Below are positions 1 through 8,473 of a DNA stretch of 64,000 bases, piece after piece. Where the stretch lies: positions 42,655 to 106,654 of the forward strand of contig JAPPMC010000237.1 of NCBI GenBank assembly GCA_028819235.1, read 5' to 3'. The notes under the pieces are model-generated. The model searched no databases. It was not told the origin of the DNA and saw nothing but the letters and a program-made list of their open reading frames with translations. How positions within the stretch are numbered: the stretch's first letter is position 1; every line of letters begins with the position of its first letter. Both the position numbers and the translations under genes were made by a program. The DNA comes from Bryobacterales bacterium (GTDB taxonomy: Bacteria > Acidobacteriota > Terriglobia > Bryobacterales > UBA6623).

Positions 1-225
1 TGTTCTGCTTGCCCAGTGGTACGCAGCAGTGAAGTGCTCTGAGCAGACTGAGTCTGAGGCGAGTGCCTGGCAGCTGCGCTGCGGTGTGATCTCGCATAGT
101 GGTGTTAGGGGTTCTCCTCTCATTCGCGCACTAGCTCCGGAATGGTTCTCGTTGTGGGACAGGGCACATGCGCTTCGGAGGTGGCTCCCGAAGCTACAGC
201 TACTCTGCGATCCTAGGGCTGAGAA

Positions 226-948
226 GTGGAATCCACGCGGTTGAGGAACAGCCCCCCGACCACGACTGTCAAGAGTTTCCGAACCAGTGAGCTACTAGGA
301 CCGCTCAGTCAGTATGAGCGGAAGCACGCACCGGAGCGGCTCTTTGTTGCCGGTCGGGCGTCGCTCCTGCGCAACGGCCGACGAGTGTCGGTCATCGGAT
401 CTCGAAGTGCTGATGAGCTAGCGCTCCGGCGAGCGCGCAGACTCGCCCGGGTCCTAGCGGAACACGACATCACCGTGGTAAGCGGCTTAGCGGCTGGCGT
501 GGACACCGCCGCCCACGAGGCCGCCATCGACGCTGGCGGACAAACGGTGGGTGTTCTTGGCACTCCCTTGGACACAGCCTACCCAAGACAAAATCAGGCA
601 CTGCAAGATATGATCGCGGCTCGCTATGCGCTGGTCTCGCAGTTCTGCCTGGGGTCACCCACCCGGCGGTGGAACTTCCCGATTCGCAATCGAACCATGG
701 CACTGCTTTCCGCGGCGACGGTCATAGTCACAGCGGGAGACCACAGCGGCACGCTCCACCAAGGCTGGGAAGCCCTGCGGCTTGGTAGGGACTTGCTACT
801 CATGGAGTCCTTAGCGAAGACCGACAGACCGTGGATCCGCAAGTTCAGGCACTATGGTGCGCAGGTGCTCAGCGACGGAATGCTGGAGCGCTGGCTAGAA
901 ACTCTGGACGAGCCAATGCACTCGCCCGATGGAGACGCGCCCTTCTGA
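226..948 (+). CDS. Short DprA/Smf-like protein (single Rossmann domain)
   Basis: 240 residues matching the DprA/Smf Rossmann-like domain, which in full-length DprA binds single-stranded DNA and loads RecA in transformation. Seen: VIGSR at 56-60, SGLAAGVDTAAHE at 86-98, a GVLGTPLDTAYPR segment at 109-121, FPIRNR at 151-156 and SGT at 174-176, in the family order. Classical DprA is about 370 residues with an N-terminal SAM-like and a C-terminal winged-helix domain; both are absent here, so this is the stand-alone form, which I associate with mobile or defence-type gene sets rather than with competence. A start at 226 gives about 50 residues before the core, so a later start is possible. The next reading frame overlaps its end by 20 bases. 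The domain call is firm; the role is inference. Confidence 0.8.
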   Translation: MESTRLRNSPPTTTVKSFRTSELLGPLSQYERKHAPERLFVAGRASLLRNGRRVSVIGSRSADELALRRARRLARVLAEHDITVVSGLAAGVDTAAHEAAIDAGGQTVGVLGTPLDTAYPRQNQALQDMIAARYALVSQFCLGSPTRRWNFPIRNRTMALLSAATVIVTAGDHSGTLHQGWEALRLGRDLLLMESLAKTDRPWIRKFRHYGAQVLSDGMLERWLETLDEPMHSPDGDAPF

Positions 949-1249
949 CCGCGAGCTTCTGCTCGAGGAAGCGAACTGCTACTCACTGGCAGTCTACGTT
1001 CCCAAGAGGAGAGGCGATGACCCAGCTTCCAAGTGGTCGGGAGATCGACGTCATGCCATCAATCGTCGCGACGCTGAAGTCTCCAATCGGGCCGCTTCGT
1101 ACGTCCTTCAGCAATTGGACGACCTGCCATGCACATCTGCGCCGGGGGGCCGATCCGGCAGATTGCTGGCATCAATGCCCACTACCGCTTGCGGGACAGA
1201 GTTGGCGCCAGAGCGCCAGAGCCCTTGGAGTATCCTCAGGTTGAGCTGA
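929..1249 (+). pseudogene. Possible N-terminal remnant of a phosphoribosyltransferase-like protein
   Basis: A 106-residue frame begins with ATG inside the end of the DprA-like gene. Residues about 10-50 (LLLEEANCYSLAVYVPKR, then PASKWS and HAIN) loosely resemble the N-terminus of phosphoribosyltransferase-like proteins that I recall as partners of short DprA proteins. After residue about 60 the resemblance stops: no PRPP-binding DD-x-x-T-x-G-type loop is present here or in the other two frames up to 1578. Either the gene is truncated and decayed or this is a chance frame. Position directly behind a DprA-like gene is the main support. Confidence 0.3.
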
Positions 1250-1578
1250 AGACTTCCTAAGACCCTATCGGGCGACCACCCCAGCCTGCGCCAGCCCTGC
1301 GGGTGAACAGGAAGTGGTCGTGACGGGCGACCCAGCTTGCCGAAGATGTGCTTCACGCAGCATCTCAAGCAACCTTACCCGCACGCCGACGCTCGCTCCC
1401 GGTCCAAAGGCACGGTTGTAACCGCTGCGGCACGGAGGAAGTCGACGGCCCTCCAGTGGGACGGTGAAGGTCCAATTGGGCACATGCCAGTTGGTATTCC
1501 AAACAGTCACGACCGAGAGCTCACAGCATTCCGGGTAGGCCTGCCTCCCCGCGTGGCGGGAGTCCGCAGAGGCCTTGC
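1250..1578. other. Gap without recognisable gene
   Basis: Short frames on both strands lack domain-like sequence and ribosome binding sites. It may hold the decayed rest of the reading frame at 929-1249, but I could not find the missing phosphoribosyltransferase motifs in any frame. Confidence 0.5.
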
Positions 1579-2769
1579 ATGAGTCCTCTGGACAGAGGGG
1601 AACTTGATCGGTTGCGGGTGGACATCGAGTCGGACCGGGTGGAGCGAAAGCGTTCGGCCTCCAATCTCAGGAATATTCGGAGAACGGTATGCGCCCTCGC
1701 CAACGATCTCCCCGGCCATGGATTACCAGGAGTGGTCCTCATAGGAGTCGAGGATGACGGTGGCTGCTCGGATGCGGAAATTGACGACCACCTCCTTACG
1801 AAGCTGGCCGCGATCAAGGATGACGGGAACATTCTGCCGATCCCATCACTCGTTGTCCAGAAGCACACCCTGTCAGAGTGCGAAGTAGCCGCCATTATCG
1901 TCGAACCTTCACGGAGTCCGCCAGTGCGCTACCGCGGGCGTACTTGGGTGAGAGTTGGCCCAACCGTACGCCTCGCCACCCCCGAGGAAGAGCTTAGGCT
2001 GAGCGAGCGCCGACGTGCCGGGCAACGGCCTTTCGACAGGCGAGCGGCCGCGGAGTCGTCGCTCGAAGAACTTGATCTCGGGTACTTTGAGTCACAATAC
2101 CTGCCGCAGGCGGTTGCAAAGGAGGTCTTGGACGACAATCGGCGAACTTTGGAACAGCAACTCCGGTCGTTGCGCCTGTCCGTCGATGGCCTGCCGACTT
2201 GGGGTGCCCTGTTGGGCTTTGGAAAGGATCCGCAGGGTTGGATTCCCGGTGGATACGTTCAGTTCCTGCGCATCGACGGTGTGCAGGTCACCGATCCGAT
2301 CCGGAGCCAGAAGGTGCTGACCGGGAGGCTCGAGGATGTGTTGTGCCAGATAGACGAAATCCTAGAGTTGAACATCCGCGTCCGCACTGAGGTGGCGACG
2401 GCGTCACGCGAGGTCCGTTCGCCCGACTATCCTCTGGCGGCGCTGCAGCAGTTGGCCCGGAATGCCGTGATGCATCGCAGCTACGAGGGCACTCATGCGC
2501 CCATCCAGCTCTACTGGTATGCCGACCGGATCGAGATTCGGAATCCTGGCGGACTGTTCGGACAGGTGACTCCCGAGAAGTTTGGCGACGGGACGGTAGA
2601 CTACCGCAATCCGCTTGTCGCCGAGATCATGCACCACTTGGGCTTCGTGCAGCGCTTTGGCCTCGGTGTGCCACTCGCAAGGAAGGAACTCCGCCGGAAC
2701 GGCAATCCGGCGCCGCGGTTCGACTTTCAGCCAACTCACGTCTCCGTTACCGTCAGGCCCGCCCGATGA
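1579..2769 (+). CDS. AlbA_2 (Schlafen-type) and GHKL-ATPase domain protein
   Basis: 396 residues in two parts. Residues about 17-62 carry the AlbA_2/Schlafen AAA_4-type pattern: ESDRVERKRS, then a helix ending in ALAND, then GVVLIGVEDDGG; this fold is linked to nucleic-acid binding or cleavage. Residues 285-365 carry a C-terminal HATPase_c_4-like domain: LARNAVMHRSYE (292-303, N box), DRIEIRNPGGLFG (316-328) and FVQRFGLGVP (356-365, G2-type box). Such proteins are often annotated as RecG-like or transcriptional-regulator-like ATP-binding proteins. The stop codon overlaps the start of the ParA-like gene (ATGA), so the two are very probably translationally coupled. Proteins of this architecture are frequent in defence islands; function here is inferred from family and context only. 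Confidence 0.8.
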   Translation: MSPLDRGELDRLRVDIESDRVERKRSASNLRNIRRTVCALANDLPGHGLPGVVLIGVEDDGGCSDAEIDDHLLTKLAAIKDDGNILPIPSLVVQKHTLSECEVAAIIVEPSRSPPVRYRGRTWVRVGPTVRLATPEEELRLSERRRAGQRPFDRRAAAESSLEELDLGYFESQYLPQAVAKEVLDDNRRTLEQQLRSLRLSVDGLPTWGALLGFGKDPQGWIPGGYVQFLRIDGVQVTDPIRSQKVLTGRLEDVLCQIDEILELNIRVRTEVATASREVRSPDYPLAALQQLARNAVMHRSYEGTHAPIQLYWYADRIEIRNPGGLFGQVTPEKFGDGTVDYRNPLVAEIMHHLGFVQRFGLGVPLARKELRRNGNPAPRFDFQPTHVSVTVRPAR

Positions 2770-3764
2770 AGGTAGTCGCCTTCTTCAACGCTAGGGCCAG
2801 TGCCCGGAAGACTTCCCTCGTCTACCACCTCGCCTGGATGTATGCCTATCTTGACGTGAATGTGCTGGCAGCGGATCTCGACCCGCAAGGCAACCTGACC
2901 AGCATGTTCATTGAGGATCACGAGTTGGAGCCGTTCTGGCCCCAGAGAGGTGAGCGCCGGACCGCATTCGGTGCCCTCCGTCCATTGGTGGAGGGGGCCG
3001 GGGATGTGTCCGTTCCCTACGTTGCGGAGCCGGACCTCGGTCTGGGGATGATTGTTGGGGATCCGCTGCTTGCGACCGCGGAAGAGGAGCTGTCGAGCCA
3101 GTGGCCCGCGTGCTTGGACCACAAGCCACGTGCGTTTCGACTTCTCTCGGCGCTGCCGCAAGTCCTCCGCATGGGAGCCAGACAGATTGGCGCCCAGATC
3201 ATTCTGGTGGATGTCGGGCCAAGCCTGGGCGCCCTTAACCGGGCGGCGATCTTGGCGGCCGATGCGATAGTCGTTCCACTGGCTACCGACATCCATTCGC
3301 TTCAAGGACTTCACAACCTAGGGCCGACACTTCGCCGCTGGCGGAAGGAATGGAGGGCCCGTCGCGATCGCAACCCTGTCGAGGATCTCGAGACTCCGGA
3401 GGGCTCAATGCGGTCCGCCGGGTACATAGTGATGCAGCGTGCTTTCCGTCTGGACCAGCCAGCCGGGGCGTATCGGCGCTGGAGGGATGCAATCCCCGAT
3501 GTGTACGCAACGGAGGTCGCGGTCGAAGACCAGCCTTCGAGACAAGCGGTGAACGACCCTGACCCGAACTGCCTTGCCACCCTCAAGCCCTACAGCAGCT
3601 TAGAGCCGCTCGCCCGAGAGGCGAGGAAGCCAATGTTCGCGCTCAAGCCGGCTGATGGCGCAACTGGGGGGCACGGCGTCGCGGTCCGGGAGTGCTATCG
3701 GGACTTCAAGGCGTTGGCCGAGACGCTGGCGCAGCGGGTGGGGATTGAAGTGGGACAGCTTTGA
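2766..3764 (+). CDS. ParA/MinD-like ATPase with degenerate P-loop
   Basis: 332 residues with a ParA-type organisation: N-terminal beta strand plus P-loop region, an AADLDPQGNLTS segment at 35-46, and a Walker B-like IILVDVGP at 145-152 followed by NRAAILAADAIVVPL. The long C-terminal part (residues 200-330, with KPMFALKPADGA near 290) is intact and fits a non-plasmid ParA family of about 330 residues. The oddity is the P-loop: where the family normally reads N-K-G-G-V-G-K-T, this protein reads A-R-A-S-A-R-K-T (9-16). Lysine 15 and threonine 16 remain but every glycine is gone, so ATP binding is doubtful. The start overlaps the preceding stop by four bases, supporting an operon with the AlbA_2/GHKL gene. 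Confidence 0.8.
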   Translation: MKVVAFFNARASARKTSLVYHLAWMYAYLDVNVLAADLDPQGNLTSMFIEDHELEPFWPQRGERRTAFGALRPLVEGAGDVSVPYVAEPDLGLGMIVGDPLLATAEEELSSQWPACLDHKPRAFRLLSALPQVLRMGARQIGAQIILVDVGPSLGALNRAAILAADAIVVPLATDIHSLQGLHNLGPTLRRWRKEWRARRDRNPVEDLETPEGSMRSAGYIVMQRAFRLDQPAGAYRRWRDAIPDVYATEVAVEDQPSRQAVNDPDPNCLATLKPYSSLEPLAREARKPMFALKPADGATGGHGVAVRECYRDFKALAETLAQRVGIEVGQL

Positions 3765-4053
3765 GGGGCAATCAGCAGAGATCTCTCGCCGACCCGTCGC
3801 TGGGAGTCGGGCGGAGTGAGGACTCGCAGACGCTATGGTCATCCGATCAAAGCCTTCAGTGGACGCCGCGCCTGCGTCCGCAATGAAGTGGCTGCGGGAG
3901 CGTCATACAGGGCAGGACGAATAGCAGGGGTTGGCGGTCTAGAGTCCCATAAGGGCGACCGCTGGCAGGGATCGCCTCCGGGAATCAAGAGGAAGTCCGC
4001 TGTACCTGCGATCCGTTCTAGATCGGTGTTCCAAGACCAAGTCTTGCGGGCCA

Positions 4054-4347
4054 CTAGTGGCCGGCGTCATCCATCATCAGGTCGAGTTCGCCGAAGCGGT
4101 GCCGGCGCCGATCCTCCAAGTAGCGAAACGCCAGAACCGGGGGATCTCCCGGTGCAAGCGTCCCCAGCGGCCGCAGGCGCTCCTGAGATGTCACACCAAG
4201 AAGCTCCAATCGACCTCCTGAGAGGATGGCCTGCAGAAGTCGCTCCTCTTCGGTTTGGCTGCCTGCGTCCGCTGCGGCGGCTGCAAATAGGGCGACGGCT
4301 AGGATCGCGCGCCTGATCGTCATAGGAGAGTTTCCAGTCTTACCCAT
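4054..4347 (-). CDS. Small exported protein of unknown function
   Basis: 97 residues. The ATG at 4347 was chosen because AGGAGA lies four bases upstream; a second ATG at 4323 begins nearer the hydrophobic segment. After a short basic start, about 18 hydrophobic residues (AILAVALFAAAAADA) end in an Ala-rich cleavage-like site, so it is probably exported. The mature part is short and charged, with FRYLEDRRRHRFGELDLMMDD at its end. I do not recognise the family. It lies 51 bases downstream of the hypothetical gene at 4399-5691 on the same strand and is likely co-transcribed with it. Confidence 0.55.
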   Translation of the reverse strand: MGKTGNSPMTIRRAILAVALFAAAAADAGSQTEEERLLQAILSGGRLELLGVTSQERLRPLGTLAPGDPPVLAFRYLEDRRRHRFGELDLMMDDAGH

Positions 4348-4398
4348 GTTGTCTCCTGTCCCTCGCGCCGACGGCCGAAGGCCGTGCACGCTGCAGGC

Positions 4399-5691
4399 TC
4401 ACAAGGCTTGCGATGGTTCCAGGCGAAGCCATGCGGCGCATGCGCTGAAGATCTCCTCGGGACGTTTAGACGCCCCATCCTGCCCGAGAGGAAAGTCCGG
4501 CGGTGCGATCGCCAGCAGCGCGTCCATGCCCGTGCCCACGAACAGGTACGCGGTGTTTCGTCGGTACTCGGCGTATTTCTCGCACTCCTGCCAGATGTAC
4601 TGGTAGTAGACCTCCAGGTCCACGTAGGATCCGAGCATGTCGGATTGTGTCGGGATCGGGTTGGACTCGTCTTGGTCTGCGTAGATCAGCAGGCTGCTGA
4701 ATGGCTTGACCTTGTTCCGGATGCCGAACGATGCCAGCAGCAGCGACGGCCGTGCGCGCCGGATCGCTTGGAGTGTCGTCCATTCCACGAACGTGTTGTT
4801 GATCAGCAGCGTCCCGTTCCCGTTCAGCAGCACGGACTGCAGGAATTCCCTCATGACGGGATCGCGCCCGGCCGCCCGGCGTAGCGCTCCCGGATCCATC
4901 TTCTGCAGCCGCTCCCCCAGTTGCCGTGGTCCCGGGATCCTCTGCTCCGTCACTAGGTCGTTGACCTGTCGCGTTAGCGCGCTACGTAGGTCCTCCATGC
5001 GTTCGAAGCTCAGCCCAGTCCAGCCGTCGAACGATCGCGCCAGGCGCAGGATCGGGTCAGACGCCTCTACGACCCAGGTGTTGAATCGGTCCTTGGATCG
5101 CTGCGAAGCGTGGAGGTCGAAGAGTGTGGTCCGACGCGCTCTCGCCGGTCCTCCCGTCAGCAGGAGCGGCAGGTAGTCCTCCAGCGGCAGCTGAGGGTCC
5201 AGCTGCAGTTGGACCAGCCGACCCTTCTCGCGGATGCGCGTCCACATCCGGTCCGGGCCCATCGGAATCTCCGGGGGGGAGACCACGATCGCCATCCGCG
5301 GCGTGCCCGAGCGCACGAGTTCCGCGTCGAGGATCGGATCGACCTTGGCAAAGATCGCAGCGATTGCTGATCGCCATTCCGCGAGGTGGCGGTTGCGCTG
5401 CAGGAAATCGACGTGCTCGAGCGTGAACTTCGACCCTCTCCAGATGCCTCCCTCGATCCCCATCTTGGATTCGACCGCAACAAGCGGCGCGAACAGTTCC
5501 TCCACTGCCTTGGGGTCCGATCGGTCCAGCAGGCCGAACAGCCGTTCGAAGTAGCGCTGCTCAGCGGGGAATAGGCGCTGCCAGTCCTTGATACGGTCCA
5601 GCGTGTATACGGAGAACGTGACTGGCAGGCGGTCTGCAAGTCCGCCGTCGAGGATGCGCTGAATAGCCTGGCTTTGGCTCTGCAAACCCAT
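4399..5691 (-). CDS. Hypothetical protein, about 430 residues
   Basis: A soluble-looking protein with no family I recognise. The convincing part starts at MGLQSQSQAIQRILDGG (ATG at 5691). The same frame remains open to 5982, but those 97 residues are Arg/Pro-rich and overlap the start of the divergent monooxygenase gene, so I excluded them; no good ribosome binding site precedes 5691, so the start is uncertain. Visible features are an alpha-helical N-terminal half, a Pro/Gly-rich segment near residue 150 (VVSPPEIPMGPDRMW), and a C-terminal half with LINNTFVEW and YYQYIWQECEKYAEY. No signal peptide is seen from this start. The small exported protein downstream is probably in the same transcript. 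Confidence 0.65.
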   Translation of the reverse strand: MGLQSQSQAIQRILDGGLADRLPVTFSVYTLDRIKDWQRLFPAEQRYFERLFGLLDRSDPKAVEELFAPLVAVESKMGIEGGIWRGSKFTLEHVDFLQRNRHLAEWRSAIAAIFAKVDPILDAELVRSGTPRMAIVVSPPEIPMGPDRMWTRIREKGRLVQLQLDPQLPLEDYLPLLLTGGPARARRTTLFDLHASQRSKDRFNTWVVEASDPILRLARSFDGWTGLSFERMEDLRSALTRQVNDLVTEQRIPGPRQLGERLQKMDPGALRRAAGRDPVMREFLQSVLLNGNGTLLINNTFVEWTTLQAIRRARPSLLLASFGIRNKVKPFSSLLIYADQDESNPIPTQSDMLGSYVDLEVYYQYIWQECEKYAEYRRNTAYLFVGTGMDALLAIAPPDFPLGQDGASKRPEEIFSACAAWLRLEPSQAL

Positions 5692-5980
5692 TCGCCGCGC
5701 GCCTGCGAGCCCACGGTCGTCCCGTCCCCATGGTAGGCGTCGGGCTGTCCGGCGCGGGGGGCCGTCCCGCTGCACCGACCGCTGGCCGAGCCGGACTGCG
5801 GTCGCCAAGGCTCTCTGAGCGGGTGCGTGCCTCGAGCACGTCTGCGGCAGTAGATGATTCCCCCCGCAAGGCTCGGGTGCGCAAGCATCGGTTGCGCTCG
5901 TCCACATCGACCACACGGCCGCCGCCAGAGGCGTTGCGGTGAAGGTCGAAGCGCGCCGGATTGCGAGAATGGGGTCAGCC

Positions 5981-6286
5981 ATGGTTCATGTGATCGCATC
6001 GATCCTCGTCAAGCCGGGATATTTGCAAGAGTACGTTTCTCTGTTCAAGCAGAACGTTCCGAAGGTCCTTGCAGAGCAGGGGTGCGTTCAGTACACGCCC
6101 TGTGTCGATGCCGACGCCGGCTGGCCGGTCCAATCGCTCGACCCGCGCCGCTTGACCGTTGTGGAGAGGTGGGAGAGCATGGACGCGCTGCAGGCGCATT
6201 CCCGCGCGCCGCACATGGTCGATTTCCGCAAGACTGTCGGCCATCTCGTGGAGTCGGTGAATCTGCGGGTGGTCAAAGAGGCTTGA
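5981..6286 (+). CDS. Antibiotic biosynthesis monooxygenase (ABM/YgiN-like) domain protein
   Basis: 101 residues, the usual size of a single ABM domain, a dimeric ferredoxin-like fold found in quinol monooxygenases and related enzymes. Seen: the opening strand VIASILVKPGY, a helix with YVSLFKQNVPKVLAEQGCVQY, then VVERWESMDALQAHSRAPHM, the family's characteristic W-x-x-x-x-x-L-x-x-H-x-x-x-P-H segment. The start at 5981 gives the typical N-terminus directly at the first strand; an in-frame ATG at 5969 is possible. The specific substrate cannot be told. It faces the queuosine transporter gene with only 22 bases between stop codons. Confidence 0.8.
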   Translation: MVHVIASILVKPGYLQEYVSLFKQNVPKVLAEQGCVQYTPCVDADAGWPVQSLDPRRLTVVERWESMDALQAHSRAPHMVDFRKTVGHLVESVNLRVVKEA

Positions 6287-6308
6287 AGGCTGCCCAGCGG
6301 CGGGTCGA

Positions 6309-6989
6309 TCAGTCCGCTTCGTGGATCAGTCCGCGCCTGCGGGACTCGTCCTGGATGTCGGAGAGCAGTGACGTGGCGACGTACATCAGTGGCGTGTCGG
6401 CGGCGGCCACCAGCAGCTTGAACACGTAGCTTGCCGCGATCACGGCGCCGATCGCGGACCAAGACCAGACGCCGTAGAACAGGATTGTCACTACGGCGCA
6501 CGTGTCGATGAGCTGGCTCAGCATCGTCGATGCGTTGTTGCGCAGCCACAGGTGACGCCCCCCAGTCAGCTTGCGCCAGAAGTGGTACAGGCGGACATCG
6601 ATGAGCTGCGCCATGAGGTATGCCATCACGCTTGCGATGATGGCCCGTGTGCTCTGGCCAAAGACGGCCAAGAAGTGCTCCTGGGTGGCTTCATCCTGCA
6701 AATGAGAGACGGGCACGGCCTTGCCCACCTCCAGCAGAACCAGCATGTACGCCATGACCGCCGCTCCCGTGATCACCATCGCGTCCGCCCTCTTCTTGCC
6801 GTACAATTCGCTGATCAGGTCCGTGCACAGGAACGTGATCGGGTAGGGCAGCACCCCTAGGCTGATGGTGGCCACACCGATGATCGGCAGGGGTACGTCG
6901 ATGAACTTGAACACAAATGCGTTCGCCAGAACGAGGCTGGCCACGAAGAATCCCGCGAGAATGAGAAAGACTAAGTCGTAGCGCTTCAT
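6309..6989 (-). CDS. yhhQ: Queuosine precursor transporter, VUT/YhhQ family
   Basis: 226 residues of inner-membrane protein with about six hydrophobic segments. It matches the VUT family (YhhQ), which takes up queuosine precursors such as preQ0/preQ1 for tRNA modification. Seen: LGVLPYPITFLCTDLISELYGKKRA near residues 45-70, the family signature with acidic D and E in the second membrane segment; FLAVFGQSTRAIIASVMAYLMAQLIDV near 105-130; and RNNASTMLSQLIDT near 150. The ATG at 6989 was chosen because AAAGGCGG lies just upstream and the protein begins at its first membrane segment. No queuosine biosynthesis gene lies in the window. The gene is divergent from the DUF1501 gene, with 33 bases between the starts. 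Confidence 0.85.
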   Translation of the reverse strand: MKRYDLVFLILAGFFVASLVLANAFVFKFIDVPLPIIGVATISLGVLPYPITFLCTDLISELYGKKRADAMVITGAAVMAYMLVLLEVGKAVPVSHLQDEATQEHFLAVFGQSTRAIIASVMAYLMAQLIDVRLYHFWRKLTGGRHLWLRNNASTMLSQLIDTCAVVTILFYGVWSWSAIGAVIAASYVFKLLVAAADTPLMYVATSLLSDIQDESRRRGLIHEAD

Positions 6990-7022
6990 GCGGCCGCCTT
7001 TGGCGATATTATCTAGAGTGCC

Positions 7023-8390
7023 ATGGTGCGCAGCGAAGGCCCGAATCGGCGGCACGTGATCCGTTCGCTCGCGGGAGGTGGCCTGATTCTGCCAGGCTTG
7101 CTCTCCGAAATGCTGGCGGGCGAGGGCGCCGACCCCTTGGCGCCGAAGGCGCCCCATTTCGCCCCCAAGGCCAAGCACGTCATCTTCCTTTTCATGACCG
7201 GCGGGGTGTCGCATGTCGACACCTTCGACCCCAAGCCCTACTTGCGTGAGCACCACGACCAGCCCAAGGGCAAGCGCAGCGTCTACAAGGGTTCTGACTG
7301 GGAGTTCCAACGCTACGGCGAGTGCGGCACTGAGATCAGCGACCTCTTCCCGCACATCGGAGGGGTGGCCGACGAGATCGCCCTCGTCCGCTCGATGACC
7401 AACATCAACGGCGACCACTTCGGGGCCACCCTGGGAATCCACACAGGCTCCGCCACATTCAACCGTCCCAGCATCGGATCGTGGGTCAGCTACGGATTGG
7501 GCACGTTCAACCGGAACCTGCCTTCGTTCATGGTGGTCGCGCCAGAGATTCCCTACGCAGGAGGGCAAGTCTGGGGCTCGGACTTCCTCCCCGTCCTGCA
7601 CCAAGGGACGCGAATCGTTCCGGGGGACCAGCCGATCGCCCACATGGGACGGCGCACGACGGCCCACCAGCAGCGCACGGAGCTCGACCTCCTGGAGTTC
7701 TTCAACCGGCAACATCTGCAAGGCCGTGAGGGGGACTCGAACCTTGAGGCGCGGATCAAGTCGTTCGAGACCGCCTTCGGCATGCAGGTTGAGGCGCCTG
7801 AGGCCTTCGACCTGTCGGGAGAATCTGACGCCACGCTCAGGATGTACGGCCTGGAGCGGGGCAGCACCGATGGCTTCGCCTGGCAGTGCATCGTTGCGCG
7901 CCGGCTGATCGAGCGAGGCGTCCGTTTCGTGGAGCTCATCGACGGCGGGACCAGCATTGACCGCAACTGGGACACCCACGCCAAGATGGCCACCTACAAC
8001 CGGCTGGCCAAGAATGTCGACCAGCCCACGGGCGCCCTCATTCGGGATCTGAAGAGCCGAGGCCTGCTGGACGAGACGCTGGTGGTGTGGACAACCGAGT
8101 TCGGCCGGACGCCGACATGCCCCTCGCCGGGCACGGAAGGGCGCGGCCACCACGCAAGGGTCTACAGTTCGTGGCTGGCCGGAGGCGGCGTCAAGGGCGG
8201 TATCGTGCATGGTGCCAGCGACGAGATTGGGCATTCCATCGCCGATGCTCCCGTCACTGTCCACGACTTCCAGGCCACGATCTTGGACCGCCTCGGGCTG
8301 GACCACGAGCGCCTGACCTACCGCCACGCCGGGCGGGACTTCCGCCTCACGGACGTGCACGGGCATGTCGTGAAGGAACTCTTGGCCTGA
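7023..8390 (+). CDS. DUF1501 domain protein, Tat-exported
   Basis: 455 residues. The N-terminus has a twin-arginine motif (NRRHVIRSLAGGG, residues 8-20) typical of this family. Family landmarks are clear: KHVIFLFMTGGVSHVDTFDPKP near residue 50, CGTEISDLFPHIGGVADEIALVRSM near 100, an ERGVRFVELIDGG segment near 300, and VWTTEFGRTP with GRGHHARVYSSWLAGGGVKGG near 360-390. DUF1501 proteins belong to the alkaline-phosphatase/sulfatase superfamily fold and are abundant in Acidobacteriota and Planctomycetota; no substrate is established. It is followed 83 bases later by an FG-GAP/ASPIC protein on the same strand. Confidence 0.9.
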   Translation: MVRSEGPNRRHVIRSLAGGGLILPGLLSEMLAGEGADPLAPKAPHFAPKAKHVIFLFMTGGVSHVDTFDPKPYLREHHDQPKGKRSVYKGSDWEFQRYGECGTEISDLFPHIGGVADEIALVRSMTNINGDHFGATLGIHTGSATFNRPSIGSWVSYGLGTFNRNLPSFMVVAPEIPYAGGQVWGSDFLPVLHQGTRIVPGDQPIAHMGRRTTAHQQRTELDLLEFFNRQHLQGREGDSNLEARIKSFETAFGMQVEAPEAFDLSGESDATLRMYGLERGSTDGFAWQCIVARRLIERGVRFVELIDGGTSIDRNWDTHAKMATYNRLAKNVDQPTGALIRDLKSRGLLDETLVVWTTEFGRTPTCPSPGTEGRGHHARVYSSWLAGGGVKGGIVHGASDEIGHSIADAPVTVHDFQATILDRLGLDHERLTYRHAGRDFRLTDVHGHVVKELLA

Positions 8391-8473
8391 TCGACGTTCC
8401 AGACCTCCCTAGCCCGCGGATCCCGGTGCAGTCGGAAGGCTGGGGAACGCGATGCGTCCCTGAAACTCGGCCC

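Noticed and set aside
2766..3764. Reading the ParA-like gene as a plasmid partition locus
   Set aside because: No ParB-like gene, centromere-like repeats or replication gene is nearby, and the gene is coupled to the AlbA_2/GHKL gene instead.
5692..5982. 97-codon upstream extension of the hypothetical gene at 4399-5691
   Set aside because: Composition is unlike the rest of the protein and it would overlap the divergent monooxygenase start; a frameshifted original N-terminus cannot be excluded.
6990..8366. Long N-terminal extension of the queuosine transporter frame
   Set aside because: It runs antisense through the DUF1501 gene. The transporter proper starts at 6989 with a ribosome binding site and at its first membrane helix.
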